Source of the DNA: Mycoemilia scoparia
Lineage: Eukaryota; Kickxellomycota; Kickxellomycetes; Kickxellales; Kickxellaceae
NCBI GenBank assembly: GCA_027575805.1
Contig: JANBPU010000090.1
Coordinates: 1 to 64,000, forward strand
Direction of reading: 5' to 3'
Length of the DNA: 64,000 nt
The notes under the pieces were generated by a model. It saw only the letters and a program-made list of their open reading frames with translations. It was not told the DNA's origin and did no database searches. The translations under genes were made by a program, and so were the position numbers. The first letter of the stretch is position 1. Every line of letters starts with the position of its first letter. Below are positions 23,001-35,606 of the stretch, in pieces.

Positions 23001-25479
23001 AAGACTAATTCGCGGATACTTTCGACAATGTGTTGGTACTTTGGGTGATTTAGCCATTTACCTGCACCAGAAACTCCCATTACTTTTTAATAAGCTTTCT
23101 TCTAGAACCACCTCAAGCGTAAGGCTATCCCACTTGGTCATATATGAGACTAACAGGATAACCATTACTATTCTCAATGCGGCCTTTTCGTACAGATACA
23201 AGTTTTCTGAAAGCTTGTACAATATGGCAAAATCAGTAACCTCAGAGGACAGTAGCAATCTTTTGTCTTGGACCGAGGAACCACTGATTACTCAAATGCT
23301 GATTGACCAATATCATCGTTCATATAACCTATGCTCTGAGATTTCTCAGGGCTACAATTCAAGGCTTCATCGCCAGATCACAGAGAGCGTATTGCCTGGT
23401 GATAGCGACAATGGTAAACGAAACTTGGACGTTTTCAGTAGCCAAGTTATCATAAGGAATGGTCAAAATACTCAAGGTGGGGGAGATGACGAGAGGAATC
23501 TTAGAAACCTTGAAGAAACCAACGTCGACAATGTCTATATTTCACCCCGTGGACTGTTATACACAGTTATTGATCAGATAGCCCAAGTTATCAATCTTAC
23601 ATGCCGAAGCTTTGCCAATCGTGTTGCTGATATCCAAACTTCCATGACTTTATCTGCAAAATCCAATAGCGCATCTTCTGGTTCCCAGAATCATATTGAC
23701 CCTGCCCTAGATGAATCTATGAAGCTGTGCGTAGCACAATATGATAGAATTAGGCCACATATGCTGACTTCTCTTGTTACGCTTGACAAAATCCCCGCTG
23801 CACTCAGGCTTGCAGAAGAGTATCGCGATTTCAAGTCCCTTATAGTAATCGTATTTGCGTCACAGCCTCCAACTCATAACCACAAAGCTTCCAACAACAA
23901 TATTACAAGCTACCCAATCCATGTTGTTAGACCAGAAAGACTGGAGAGATACATTGATCAATACGGAAAAGAATTCAGCTTTATGCTTTACGATTATTAC
24001 TATGAGAGAAAAGAATGGTGGAGTCTTACCGAAACCAATGATCCAATTCAAGATGAGTGGTTAAGGGAGTACTTTGTGGAGAATATCGATACCAGTTTCA
24101 AACCACCGACTGCAGCAGATAAAATAGATGAAAGATACGAAAAATCCAAGGCACTGCTGGAAGTTTCATGGGTGCATGATATAAAACTCAATGACTTTGG
24201 GAAGGCTGCGGAGAAGTTGACAAGAATAGGACCAGTTGCAGATCTGAACAATACGCGACAAACTCTACTTTCACTGGATAAGCTTACTCTGTTGGCTGAA
24301 ATTGGAAATATCAATGAGGGGGATGAAAATGTCCAGCTAGCTATGGAAACACTCGAGGATTATATAGAGCTTTCCTATGTGCAGAACCAACTTGTTGATG
24401 AATATGAAAATCGACTTGCTGCACATTACGGGCACAGGATTGGATCATCTGTTGAAAAAGGTGATGATGGCACCACTGTATTCAATGAAATGATGAAGGG
24501 CTATAGCCATTCTCATACGGAAAAGGACAAGAAGGCTGTTTTGGACATTGCTGCGATTACCACGGATGAAAACTTTAGGCACCAGTATCCTTCGCTCTAC
24601 AAGCTGTATATTATTCTTGTAAACGATGTATGGAATGGCCAGTCTTTGTCACCAGAGCATTTTGTTGATATATTGACATTGGCAACTGATGTTGAGTATC
24701 GCAAAGAGAATCCCATGAATAATTCAGATAATGATGATGATGTTAGCGAAGACAACACAATATACCCTGTACTTCCAGTGAAGTTTTCGATGGCTATCAA
24801 TATTATAACCAGTTCTATTCGGCAGCTTTCGGTTCTTGGTGCATTCACTGCATTGCAAACAGCTTGGCGGCGAGTATACTTGTCGGATGATTGGTCAATG
24901 CTCCACAGCCAGGCTCGAAAGAACACAACTACAGATGAGAAACTGATAGATATGCTGTGCTCGACAAACCTCTACACTGTCTTATTATCTTATCATCGTA
25001 ATAAGGATGCTACAAAGGATGATGATGACAATAGCAACCAAGATGATGACGACGGTGAAGTTGATCAATATCTACTAGAGCCCAAAGACTGTATAATTCA
25101 AGACAATGAGTCTCTAAACTATTTGGTTCAAACTCGGCGTCAAGAGATACTCAATCGCTACACGAATAGACAAAACAATGTAGATCAAGATGGTGGAAGA
25201 GGAGTAAACAAAACTGGTGATGCATTCTTTAGCAAGTCTTTGGCAAACTTTGACGCCTCCCAACTTACCCTCGATTACCAAAGGGAACAGGATTTGCTCG
25301 TCAAGTATATAGAATTGATGTCCCTGGACAAGTACTATGCCGAGATCACCCATTTGGTAAAAAAACAGTTGGCGGAAATAAATCAATCTCAAAGGCATCA
25401 GGCTGATAACATTAGTTTTGCCAGAAATGTTGTTAGTGATGATCAAATGCAATTGGACGATGATAACGAAGAATTTTAA
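20022..25479 (+). CDS. NUP133: Nucleoporin Nup133
   Basis: A scaffold nucleoporin of the Y (Nup84/Nup107-160) complex of the nuclear pore. There are two exons: 20022-20133 and 20234-25479, with a 100-nt intron (GTAAGC ... CTATAG) joined in phase 1, for 1785 aa. I chose ATG 20022 because MFTSPIPRTKRRA matches the short basic Ser/Thr/Arg N terminus usual for the family. An upstream in-frame ATG (19953) would add a lysine run. About residues 30-190 are disordered. A beta-propeller follows (from about 230: AEYPIQVRSALNSIDF, KFAVVATPTVCYVWSI, GYVVATRSGHLFLITL). The rest is an alpha-helical stack ending in a conserved tail (REQDLLVKYIELMSLDKYY). Asp-rich insertions (NSDNDDDVSEDN) interrupt the helices. 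Confidence 0.87.
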
Positions 25480-25777
25480 TAATAGCTCATAATGCAGGAA
25501 AATAAGCCCTGCCTCCATTTAGTTTTTTCAATACTGAGTTTATTTTTAAACAGAATCAATTCACCTAACTTCATAGTATACCATTAAAAAAATATATTTC
25601 GTAAAATAATACCATTGTGTATGTGGTCAAATTTCACTACTGATCAGCCACACAATGACTGTGAGTGGGTCCCAAAAAAATATGCTATAATTTTGAATAA
25701 TAATTTTGAAAGCTTGCAAAACTTAATCATAGCTAATATTAGCCATGTGAGAAATGAAGGTGGGAGACAAAGAGTAA

Positions 25778-25897
25778 TATGGATCATAATTTTTGAAGGG
25801 TGACTTTTGGTGGCCAAAGATTATAGGGACAATCCCAGCCAAATGCGGGATCACAGTCTATTAGCAAATGGTCACCCTTCAAAAATAACCACCCATA
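25778..25897 (-). mobile_element. MITE-like element, core type A (reverse)
   Basis: Ends ATATGGATCATAATTTTTGA and TTCAAAAATAACCACCCATA are inverted repeats. The core (GGTGGCCAAAGATTATAGGG, AATCCCAGCCAAATG) is the reverse complement of the type A core at 19538. It lies 0.3 kb downstream of NUP133. Confidence 0.8.
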
Positions 25898-26019
25898 TGT
25901 TTATTGGGGAGAAAGTTGTAACCATCATGTCTTTTGTTTCTATCACAAATTGTTTTTTTAAATACATATTTCAACAAAAATTGAAGAATGATTTTCAAAG
26001 TTAAATGTATATCAGACTT

Positions 26020-26165
26020 ATACCAGCCAGTATACTAATTATTATCTTAGTGCTATCTTGATACAGACTGGTATCATATTGGTATAGGTTGGTAAAAATG
26101 TCCCAAATATAAATATACCATAGATATAACTAATTTCCCATAATATTAGTTAGTATACCAAGACA
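26020..26165. repeat. Inverted-repeat block, possible miniature element
   Basis: CCAGTATACTAATTATTAT near 26025 pairs with ATAATATTAGTTAGTATACC near 26140. Several GGTATA/TATACC words lie between. It could fold back on itself. No second copy was seen. Confidence 0.35.
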
Positions 26166-26586
26166 TTGCATGGTATACTATTGGTATTGATTTTGGTAGC
26201 AAAAAGTTCTGATGGAGGGGCCTACAGGCTTCAATTCTTGACCAATTCTCATCCTGTTTTTTTGCAGATGATCCTGAGCATAAGGTGTGTCTGTTGCATG
26301 CATCTAATAGCCAGTAAGCATATCCTTTTGTAGATCCAAATTGAGAGACTGTGTGATGGTCCATTGGCTTTAATGGCCAAAAAGTAGATTATATACCCAT
26401 AATACCAAGAATTCTGTGTTTACTTTGATGCATAATGTGTTGTTAAAAACAAATGCTGTTATACAAACACACCCTCTCTCCCTCCCTCCAAGTTTTGTAC
26501 TATTTGGTTATTTTGTGTGTTGTTGACTTGTGTGTCTGTGTGCATATTGAACGAGAAAAAAAAGCCAAAGGCTGCAACAAAACACC

Positions 26587-29500
26587 ATGGATAGTGCCAA
26601 TGAAGCCGAATGGTCGGAATTCATAGCGGGTGGAGTGTTTGGAAGTATTCCCCAAAATATGGATGGGCGGTTAAGATCCTCTTCAGCTACAACGGCTACT
26701 AGTGCAACAAACCTCAGTACAAGCAACATTTCGGGCCACAATACTACTTTTGTAGGTAGTGGGATAGCAGGATCGTCTAATGCTAGGAGGCCTTCGGATA
26801 CTTCGATTGCAGGCCAAGGAAATATAAACCCTATGATAAACATCAGTAGTAATAGTAACAACTCCAATAGCACCAGAGCACTTCTTGGTAGGTTGCTATA
26901 CATACAATAAGAATTTATGTACAAATGAAGTTTTTGATAAAGGTCAAATGTTGTGTTATTTGGGTTTTTGAAAACGTATATGATGTGATTTCAGCATGTG
27001 TGCGTGTATATTGACTGAAAATGGAATTTTGTATGATGATGATGATGGTATAGGACCAGGAGGAATTGGATTAGGACCGCATGGAAATGCTTTGGGCATA
27101 TCTGAATTCGAAGCCAACTTGGAAGACTGTGCTTATCAACTATTTAACTGTTCTGAGAGTGTTGAAGCTACGAGGGTGGATGAGATAATAACGCGGTGTA
27201 TGAACTTGATACACCAAATTCCTATTCCAAATAATGGCGGTGGCGATGATAGTGGTGGGGGGACAGACAACTGGGAAATGTTCCAACATATTTTAACAAT
27301 TATATCTCGAGGTTGTCTTAAACTTCTTACCTATCCAAATTGGTCGATTAGGGCCCGAATTTATAAACTGCTTAGGAGATTGCCATCTCTAGAGATATTA
27401 GACCCCTTCAAGCCATATGTTGAAATTTGTATCATGAGATCGCTGTCACAGGATATTGAGCAACAAGCCGAAAGAGAGCAAGCACTAAAATTTGTCAGAT
27501 ACTCTGCGTGTTCGAAATATGGAAATATGGCAACATATGCGGTAATTAAAGTCATTATAGCAATAACTGAGCATACTGATGATGCCCTAAGAAATATTTG
27601 TTTGGAAACGCTGTGTGAATTGCTAGTGACAAATCCTGATGCAGTTATCAAGGCCAGAGGGTTAAGGACGCTTGTCAATGCTTCGCTTGAGGGACCATGG
27701 ACCCTTTCAGTTTCGATTGTTTCAGCATTTATCTACATTTTGGACAATCCGTCGTCACGCAAATTGTTGTATCATGGGTTGGATCTTGACCCAATTGCTG
27801 GAGCTCTTATGGAAACGAGTACCAAGTACACATCAGTAAATGAAAGAGCCAAGGTTGCAGCCTTTTTAATTACCCAGTTTATGAAGTCCTGGTCTGGTCT
27901 TCAATACTTTATTTCTGGTAAACGTCGAGTCATCAGAAGTCTTATTGCGACCCTAAAACTAATTGAATCCAATAGAAAAATAGTACTGGGAATTCTCTTT
28001 GAGGTATTTGGGCTGTCCGGTTGCTTAGATTCTTCTCAAGGCGGATTTGGTAATTCGGATGACTTTGAGCATAGTTTTCTGGGCGAAGCCCAGAATAGTA
28101 GAGGCGGTGCTACTCAATCTAAGCTTATAACCAGCTCCAGGTTGTATCCTATTGAATATTTCAGAACCATTGTCCTTGTCGTCTTGATGGAAGAGGGGCT
28201 TCTTAAAGCGCTGCTGTCCGTTGTTGAGAGTCCAGACAGGGATGCAGCTGAAGCCACAGCAATTCTTATCAAATGGCTTATAAATAACCCGCACATCAAT
28301 CTTCCCCCTGAGTATTCGACACAGCTGTATTCTATCCAGGAACTTGTTGATCGTGCTTTGCGATCTAGCAAAATGCAACATTGTGTTAACGCATTCCACA
28401 TGATATCCAAGATTGAATCTACAGCTGGTCCTTGCACTGACACGAGATCCGGTGACAAGGAATCACGATCATCACACGTCAAATCGAAGTTTGAATGGCT
28501 TAACCGCCAACCACGCCAACACATCACAGTCAACAGTGGTGGCCAAAGATCAAATAGCAACTCTGATTATCCAGCTTCTATATTTGGTTCTGGTCAAGTT
28601 TCCAGTTCTAGCCAAAAGGGGATTTCAATCCAATCCCCACACTCACAGTCAACTTCACAAGATCAAACTTTATCCTCCAACACTCACAACATTCTCCGAA
28701 GTGCAACAAAATCTGGACTTTCATCTGGAAAATCAATGTCAGCTGGTGCTGTGCCCAAGCTCAATAATATTCATATACCAGGAACAACAACCATAGCACC
28801 ACTTGCATCTTCCCACTCTAGTAGCTCTCTGGACCACACAATGTCCAAAAACTCATCTGTTCACCAGACCTCGCCATTATCAATATCCACAAGCAACACT
28901 AATAATCTTAATATCAATTCTTTTTCTGGTCAACCATCATCCAACAGACGAGGGACTGGAATCTCTCTTGTTCCACTAAACAATGAGCAGATATCATCAC
29001 TCATTTCAAAAACCCTTGTTACAAGTGAAGAAAACTCCTTAGCTTGGAACTGGGACGCAATATTGCAACTCTTTGGAGGAAATACATCTCTTACTTCTAA
29101 TACCTTTAATATTGATACATTTTTCAATGCAGATACAAGTACCAGCTCTGGTAATAGCAATAATCTAATCAACAGTTCTTTACCTCCAAAGAGCTATTTG
29201 GAACAGCTTTTCAAAAGACGAGATTTCATGAACAGGATTGTTGAATTTTATACTCCGTCGTCTCGTCAGTTTAGCGATTTACAGCGAATCCCCGAATACA
29301 CAAAGTTTGTTGATATCGGGTGTCTACTTGTTAAGGCACTTTTATCAATAACCGAAGGATTGCTGCTGCTGGAACAAAGCAAAATACTCTTGGATATTGT
29401 GAATGAACTCAGCAAAATGGATACCACGGCAGATAGTCTTAATAATAGTCAACAACAAGGAGCGACGGGCAATGGAAATAACTTATCTCCAAGTATGCTC

Positions 29501-31561
29501 AGCATTGAGCGGGGGAGTTACAGCCCATCAGAATCATCATGTTTTTCTAATTCGAGGATCCAAAGCACACTATCTCCAGGATACTTCAAGTTCATCGCAG
29601 CTGTTAGTCACTCTAAAGAAGGAACAACTATATTAGAAAGGCATCGAGTATTTGATGTATATTATCGCCTTTTGGAGCAGTCCACCCATGTCCATTTGAC
29701 CAAGTACATCCTGACAAGTATGGATTATTTGGCCAGGGGACACTCGCAGGTTATATTGTCTAGAGCATCAATGTCGCCAATTGATAGGATACGAGAAAGC
29801 GTACCTGATGTTATGAAGTTGTTGGCAATAAAATACATGAAGATAGAAAACAACCAAAGTGCTTCGGAGTTGGCTGATTGGGCAATTGAGAGACTATTAT
29901 TTTTGCTCTATGATACATGCAAACGAGTTCGTCAGTTGGCGGCTGTCTCGTTGGTTAGCGTATTGGATGAGGCTGAGGAGATTGATATTTTAAATAAACA
30001 GCGGCATCCCAGTCGACAATACTACGATGTATTGAGTAGTCGTGGAAGATGTGAATCCAGTAGCAGTCGCAACAGCACTTGTCGGCCTCCTTATCAAAGC
30101 CAGGGTATAAAGCAATTTGATCGGGTTTTGAAAGTATTCTTTTCAGCTGAACCACTCATTGATACTGTTCCAGACGAAGATATTCGTCCATTAGTGCTAA
30201 GATTGCTGGCTACTGAGCAAGGATTCAAGTTTTGTGATTCACATGAAGTAATTGGTAGCGAAATGGAGGCCTGGGAAACAACCGAGGGATTATCATACAT
30301 CCATAGAGTTGAACTGGAGATTTCAAAAGCATTGACTGTCGGGCCCATATTTTCAGCAAATCCTGATGGAACGAATGCTGTGGCTAGTCTTGAAACACCT
30401 TGCACGCCGCCACATTTGTTTGGCGAGTTAGCAAAGTCTTCCTCTGGCCGTGAGCTGTTGATAGATTCCGAGATTCCTACCCTTTTGTTCGAGACTCTGG
30501 ATAACATTAAGTGGGATTCGACTGACCCTACGGATATCCTTACTCTTAAAGCAACGCTGTGGGCTCTGGGGTCGGTTGGAAGCTGTGAAGAAGGATATTT
30601 GATGATAGAATCAAACCGAGCTATACCAAAACTCTTGGAAGTCGCAGAATCCTCGACTGTCTTGTCTATAAAAGGCACCTGTTTATATACTCTAGGGCTT
30701 TTGTCTAGATCTCAGTATGCGGCTGAGGTATTTGAAGAACAGGGTTGGACCCTTTGCTACAATAGCGATGGTGGCTACGAGTACGCAATCCCATCAAAAA
30801 TAGAGAAGATACTGAATGCTCAAGATTGGGCTGTAGATGGTATACTAAAGACACTCGAAGATACATCCTTGACTGGTAGTAGCTTTGATGATCTTGATAT
30901 CCCAACCGACCTTGACTCAATCCAGAAGGATATTCTAAAGGCTGTAGCATCGCTCAATAATAATTTCTTTACCAAGTCTGCATCGAGGATGATTGCAAAG
31001 CTTCGTACATCCCATCCACACTACTTTAAGCTACTTCCTCTCTACCGGCATGCATTGAAAATCGTCAGCAAGTACCGATATAGATTGAACACCCACAGAT
31101 TTATTCACGACATGTTCAATGTCCAGCTATCCACCTTCCTTAATGAGCTTGGTGCCTCTGACGGCTTCCTCTCTTCTATGTATGCACAATTGCAGTCGTC
31201 AGGATATCCCAACCCTGGAAGTGGAATTGGTTTAAACGGAGATCCCAACAGTGCCACTAGTAGCCATTTTGCAACCTCGCCATCTCCGTATATCAGCGGA
31301 GCAGCTCTTCCCACTCCACTTTCAGCAATGTCGGCCCCTCCATCATCGTATGATCCAAATATGCAGCAGCCATTCTATGAGGACGAAAGCATAACATCGT
31401 CTATAGACTATTCCACACTAAAGATCATAGGCAGGGATGACATTAACGCTGTCAACAAGATGCAGCCATACAACAATGTTAATGGTGGGTTTGCTCAAAG
31501 AGAAAGGGGGCACAGTAGTCCACCTGAATCCAGGTTTCCAAGCCAACAACCAACTATGTGA
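26587..31561 (+). CDS. Rictor / Avo3-Ste20-type TORC2 subunit
   Basis: The scaffold subunit of TOR complex 2, which controls actin polarity and membrane/sphingolipid homeostasis through AGC kinases. Exon 1 is 26587-26887, the intron 26888-27053 (GTAGGT ... GGTATAG, with TTGACTGA as a likely branch site), and exon 2 27054-31561. Phase 1 is kept, for 1602 aa. The N terminus (100 aa) is Ser/Thr/Asn-rich. An armadillo-like helical region follows (ISRGCLKLLTYPNWSIRARI), then a Ser/Gln-rich linker around residues 520-690. The Rictor-type C-terminal block near residue 1265 (LKATLWALGSVGSCEEGYLM, KGTCLYTLGLLSRSQYAAEV) is the strongest family mark. The tail is Pro/Ser-rich. A CAG at 27057-27059 offers an alternative acceptor six bases downstream. 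Confidence 0.9.
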
Positions 31562-32144
31562 TAACTCAATTATATCTGTGACCAACATCATTTAATTTCA
31601 AATTAAAAGTATTTTATAGTATGCATTAATTTCTAGGTCTTGTTTCTATTTATTATTTTTTTACTTAAAAGAGGTATAACTTATCGTGATATTTTTTAAT
31701 ATAATTTCAAAGGTAGCTGGTTATTGAATTTCTGTGTGTTTATGTGATTTTTAAAGGATATTTGTGGACCATGATCTGAGGGCTCATTTATATCTACCGT
31801 TCATTTGACATCAAGAATCTCTATATATTCACATTTTACACTTTGGTATGTTGTAGGTACGGCTATGTGGTTCAATCCAGTTAACTCTCTGTTTAATTTT
31901 ACTTTAATGCTTTGAAAGTTAAAGACTAAGCGAAATTTTTCTTAATAAATTGGACTTACCCATAACTCATACTTCATTGAAAGAAACAGGCATATAGTCC
32001 ACTTTCCCCATTTTATATGCACACCCAATAAAATTTGCCTCATTTAAACATTGCCACCTCATTTAATTTGCCATTTGAATATTTATTGACAAATTTTAAC
32101 TATTAAAACAACTACACGAATCTACACAAAGTTATTTCGCGAAA
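31562..32144. other. Rictor-SDE2 intergenic region
   Basis: 583 bp of AT-rich sequence holding the Rictor 3' end and the SDE2 promoter. No element was recognised. Confidence 0.4.
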
Positions 32145-33304
32145 ATGGCAACATCCCAAATTTTGGTTAGGATACCAAACTATCCAAACCAGTCTTTGCA
32201 CCTAAATGTCCCAAATGATATAACGGTTTTCGAATTAACCAAAAAGGTTTATCAAAAGCTATATGGCCAGGAACCAATTGGCCATTCACGAGAACAAATC
32301 CGCATAACAACACTTGGTGGCCTTGAATTAGGAGCCACCAACAATGACAATACACAAAATGACCTGGTATTTGAAGACCTATCCGAAGGAAAATGTGAGT
32401 TCAAGCAAGTACTTTTACACCACAAAGTGTTGGGTGGGAAGGGAGGATTTGGAAGTATGTTAAGATCGCAGGGTGGAAAAATGTCATCGAAAAAGATTAC
32501 GAATTTTGATAGTTGCCGAGATTTGACTGGAAAAAGATTGAAAACTACAAAGGCGGCAGACGCGTAAGTAAAAAAATATCTACCCCATTTACCCATAAAC
32601 TTGGAATGACCTTTAGCAATATTTTAGGAATAATTTAATAACCTATAAATGTAAATGCAATGTTTTTTTATATCAGAGTCGCCGATATCCTTGAAAAGGA
32701 AGAGGAGGAAAAAGAACTCATACGTGAGAAAAGACGTAAAAAGATTGAGAAAGGGCTTAAAGAAAGACCAGCCAAGAAACACTTTTTTGATGATAATGAA
32801 TACCTCAAGGATAGTCAAGAGATTGCAGAAAGTACAAAAAAGGCAACCAAAAAAGGTAATTATAAATGACCAAACATATATATAGTCTAATGTGTTGTCA
32901 TTTATATTACAGACGACTAATATTTGGTATAAATTTATTTATTCAAACTTACTTTTGTAGCAATGAAGGATTTGTTAAAGAAGAGCAAAAAGGGTAAAGA
33001 GATAGATGCCAAGGTTCCTGATATAACAAAGAATGATGGCAGTGCTAGAAATAGTAATAGTCCAACTACCAGTAGCAACGGTGGTAGTGGATCTCCAAAA
33101 GCCTTTGACCTTGGGATTCCTGATCTGCCTTCTGACATTTCATCCGACGAAAGTGACGAAGATGTCTCAGAAACTATAGAGCTCGATAATAAAGCTTTTG
33201 AGAAGAATGCTAAAAGGTTGGAGCCAGAAAATGATAATGACGAGGACAAAGTGGCTTCTAAATCTCAACCAAAAAAGAAAGCCAGAAGTACTAAACGCAA
33301 ATAA
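32145..33304 (+). CDS. SDE2: Sde2, splicing and genome-stability protein with cleavable ubiquitin fold
   Basis: Sde2 proteins carry an N-terminal ubiquitin-like fold that is removed after GG; the released Lys-starting part joins the spliceosome and supports splicing of selected introns (fission yeast). Here the hallmark LGGKGGFGS is present, with GG at residues 97-98 and Lys99 next. The exons are 32145-32563, 32677-32855 and 32961-33304 (GTAAGT and GTAATT donors; CAG and GTAG acceptors), phases 2 and 1, for 313 aa. Residues 1-98 form the UBL (ILVRIPNYPNQSLHLNVP). The middle (DILEKEEEEKELIREKRRKK) is a charged coiled coil. The C terminus is acidic (SSDESDEDVSETIELDN) and ends in a basic nuclear-localisation-like KKKARSTKRK. 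It is convergent with CFAP20, 134 bp apart. Confidence 0.9.
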
Positions 33305-33438
33305 TTAAATAAGTCATTCACACAAATTTTGTAATAAGCTGTTATATTATCACTAGGTTGTTTTATTTTACATTTCAATATTTTTTTTAAATAAATTTCT
33401 GACCTTCTGACACTCTGAGTGTCTAATAAAGGTTGCTA

Positions 33439-34310
33439 TTATTTAGGGCTAGGGTCATTATAATCACCTGCGCCAGCCGTGGTAGTGATAATATTATTGC
33501 TTTTGAATAACTTGAATTCAGGCGGTAAATCATCTTCCGAAGGAATAGAGTCAGAAAAGAAAACGTGGTGGATATGAATATTTGGATGAATTACTATCCT
33601 ATTAGTCTCAACATATTCAGTAGAATAAATTTCTCTAACAAGTTTACCAAGATCCCAAGTAATTTGATTCCAATCCTTTTCAAATCTCATTGGCATTAAA
33701 CAAATATCATCATCAACCTCGGTCTTTTTCTATATATTAACCAACAAAAATTGGTATATCACTGTCTTTACTATATTCATTCTTGACCCAATTTGAGAAA
33801 TAATGGTCTAAAACATAACATAACATAACATACCTGGAAATTCGACGACCTAAACCTTCGAACTAACCCCCGATCATCCAAAACTTCAATCTCCATGCTA
33901 AAATAGTGATTAATATACCGAAGTGCCATTACAAGTAATGGTAATTTAATACCAAGCGTTGCAGATTTATAATTTTCTTGTGATGGACATATAATATAGG
34001 ACTTGGAGAGTTGTGAGCTATATAGCCCAACTACTGGCCGATCAAGTATATTATCTTGCACCCGTAAACACATTTTTGAATTTTGTTTATCTTTAGTGTC
34101 TAGGGGATACCCATCAAGTAATTCTCCATAAACTTGAAAGTCCTCCTGCTGCTCTTTTCGCCTTTTATAAAGGCCTGTTGGTCTTCCATTTGCGGTTATC
34201 TCTGTTGACTGTGGGTCGGCCTCATGAATCGACCATAATTGATCCAATGGCTTGTTGCCTCGACAATGTAATATCGACATGTACCCAGATTGATATACGC
34301 TTCTAAACAT
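33439..34310 (-). CDS. CFAP20: CFAP20 (Bug22) family protein with an insertion
   Basis: CFAP20 is a conserved protein of ciliary and centriolar microtubules. Exons are 33834-34310 and 33439-33729 (GTATGT donor, TATATAG acceptor, phase 0), giving 255 aa against about 193 in animals. I start at ATG 34310 because MFRSVYQSGYMSILHCRG aligns with the family start; the longer frame upstream only reads through a CT microsatellite. Conserved blocks are ATLGIKLPLLVMAL, EVLDDRGLVRRFRSSNFQ, MPMRFEKDWNQITWDLGKL and FFSDSIPSEDDLPPEFKLF. An extra charged stretch of about 55 residues lies between about residues 28 and 80 (contains YKRRKEQQEDFQVYGELL). No splice signals were seen that would remove it. The start region is divergent from the gene at 34592. 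Confidence 0.9.
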
Positions 34311-34315
34311 AATAT

Positions 34316-34320
<5 letters not shown>

Positions 34321-34350
<30 letters not shown>
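34321..34350. repeat. CT microsatellite
   Basis: Fifteen uninterrupted CT units, ending 11 bp upstream of the CFAP20 start codon (GA on the transcribed sense), in its 5' UTR or core promoter and inside the 281-bp divergent promoter shared with the 34592 gene. Confidence 0.95.
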
Positions 34351-34352
<2 letters not shown>

Positions 34353-34591
34353 TTGAAGTTGAATAATATCTTTGAAAAATGTATGTCTTGTGGCTAGTTT
34401 ATTCATAAAAACTCTTGGCATCTCAATTCTGGAGCATGATATTTTTATTATGGGAAACCCATAACAAAAATTTACACCAACTATATAAATGATCTCCTTT
34501 CCCACATTTATCTCTCCCCTTGCCTCCTGAAATCGTCCACATTGTATTTTTGAGTCTTTATATATAATCTCACAAGCCGGTCATTGCCAAC

Positions 34592-35436
34592 ATGAGTAGT
34601 TCCCTTACACCAGGCGAAAAGATACTTGGCATTATACCAACCGGGTATGCGTTGATGGCAATTGGCGGCATATTCATGGTAAGTAACATCATCGCATTCA
34701 CAATTAACATATCAACTGTTCGAACAAAACGCTATGATATTGCTAACCCAGACTTGTATTTACAATAACACCACACACTTAGCTTAGCAACGCTTTTGCC
34801 ATTGTTCTCGAGCCACACTCAAGGTGGAAGTTTTATTATCTATGGAAATCGATCTCATCGGCTGCTGCCATATATGCCTTTGTCAAGGTGATTATACAAA
34901 AAGCTAACAGATTGCATACCTACAACATCGATCTGACATTATAAACAATATTTTGGTAATATATAGAAAGATGAAGGTCATACAAAATGGTTTATGTATG
35001 CAATGCTTTTGGATATTGTGGTTTATCTGGTTCGATTACCTTTTGATCCAGAATTCACAATGACCGACCAGGAATCTTGTGCAATTCTTGTGCAAACGCA
35101 CAATGACATGACACAGGAAGAATGCCTGGCCAGTGTTCATGAGATTCGTACTATCGCGTATATTATTCATGTAGTTACTATAGCATGGAAGGTAAGAAAT
35201 AAGGAAACTGTAATAATGAAAAATAGAAAGATGCAACTTTTAAAAAGAATGTTGATTGACTAACTGGTTTTTTGGGATTTGGTTGGTAGGCTTGTTGTGT
35301 TCTTGTTGCAAAAGGCTTTTTGCAGGTTATTCAAAGTCTCTCTAACAATACCTCAACAGCCACTACTATTACCAAGTCAACAGAGCCTAAATCAAAAGGC
35401 AATAAGGAGAAAAAATTAAAGGCAAAATTGCAATAG
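34592..35436 (+). CDS. Small multi-pass membrane protein, four exons (Kei1-like topology)
   Basis: The exons are 34592-34678, 34783-34887, 34967-35191 and 35290-35436. All junctions are phase 0 with GTAAGT, GTGATT and GTAAGA donors, giving 187 aa. Three or four hydrophobic segments are visible: LGIIPTGYALMAIGGIFM, KSISSAAAIYAFV, FMYAMLLDIVVYLVRL, and IAYIIHVVTIAWKACCVLVA. The tail is basic (KSKGNKEKKLKAKL) and probably cytosolic. Size order and topology recall Kei1, the regulatory subunit of inositolphosphorylceramide synthase, but I see no decisive motif, so this is only a suggestion. The exon structure is well supported by consistent phase. It converges with the SMAP-domain gene 170 bp downstream. 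Confidence 0.7.
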
Positions 35437-35606
35437 ATACAGCATTCGTGTACTACTATAAACTACATTGAATTTTAGTTTAGTTTAGTTTATCCTTCAA
35501 ATAAATTATAAATTTGGTTGGTTTTTGAAAATATCAAATATATTGTAGTGGCATTTATAATGCAATAGATAGTGAAATTTTGTTTGAAGAAAGTGGCTAA
35601 ATGTTA

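Larger units (their letters stand above)
25480..26586. other. NUP133-RICTOR intergenic region
   Basis: 1.1 kb without a convincing gene. It holds a MITE-like element (25778-25897), an inverted-repeat block (26020-26165) and a CT-rich tract (26471-26490) about 100 bp before the Rictor start. Confidence 0.5.

Noticed and set aside
26146..26364. Minus-strand frame with a stretch (GSTKGYAYWLLDAC) faintly like a retroelement integrase
   Set aside because: Too short, no catalytic residues can be assigned, and it overlaps an inverted-repeat block. At most a relic.
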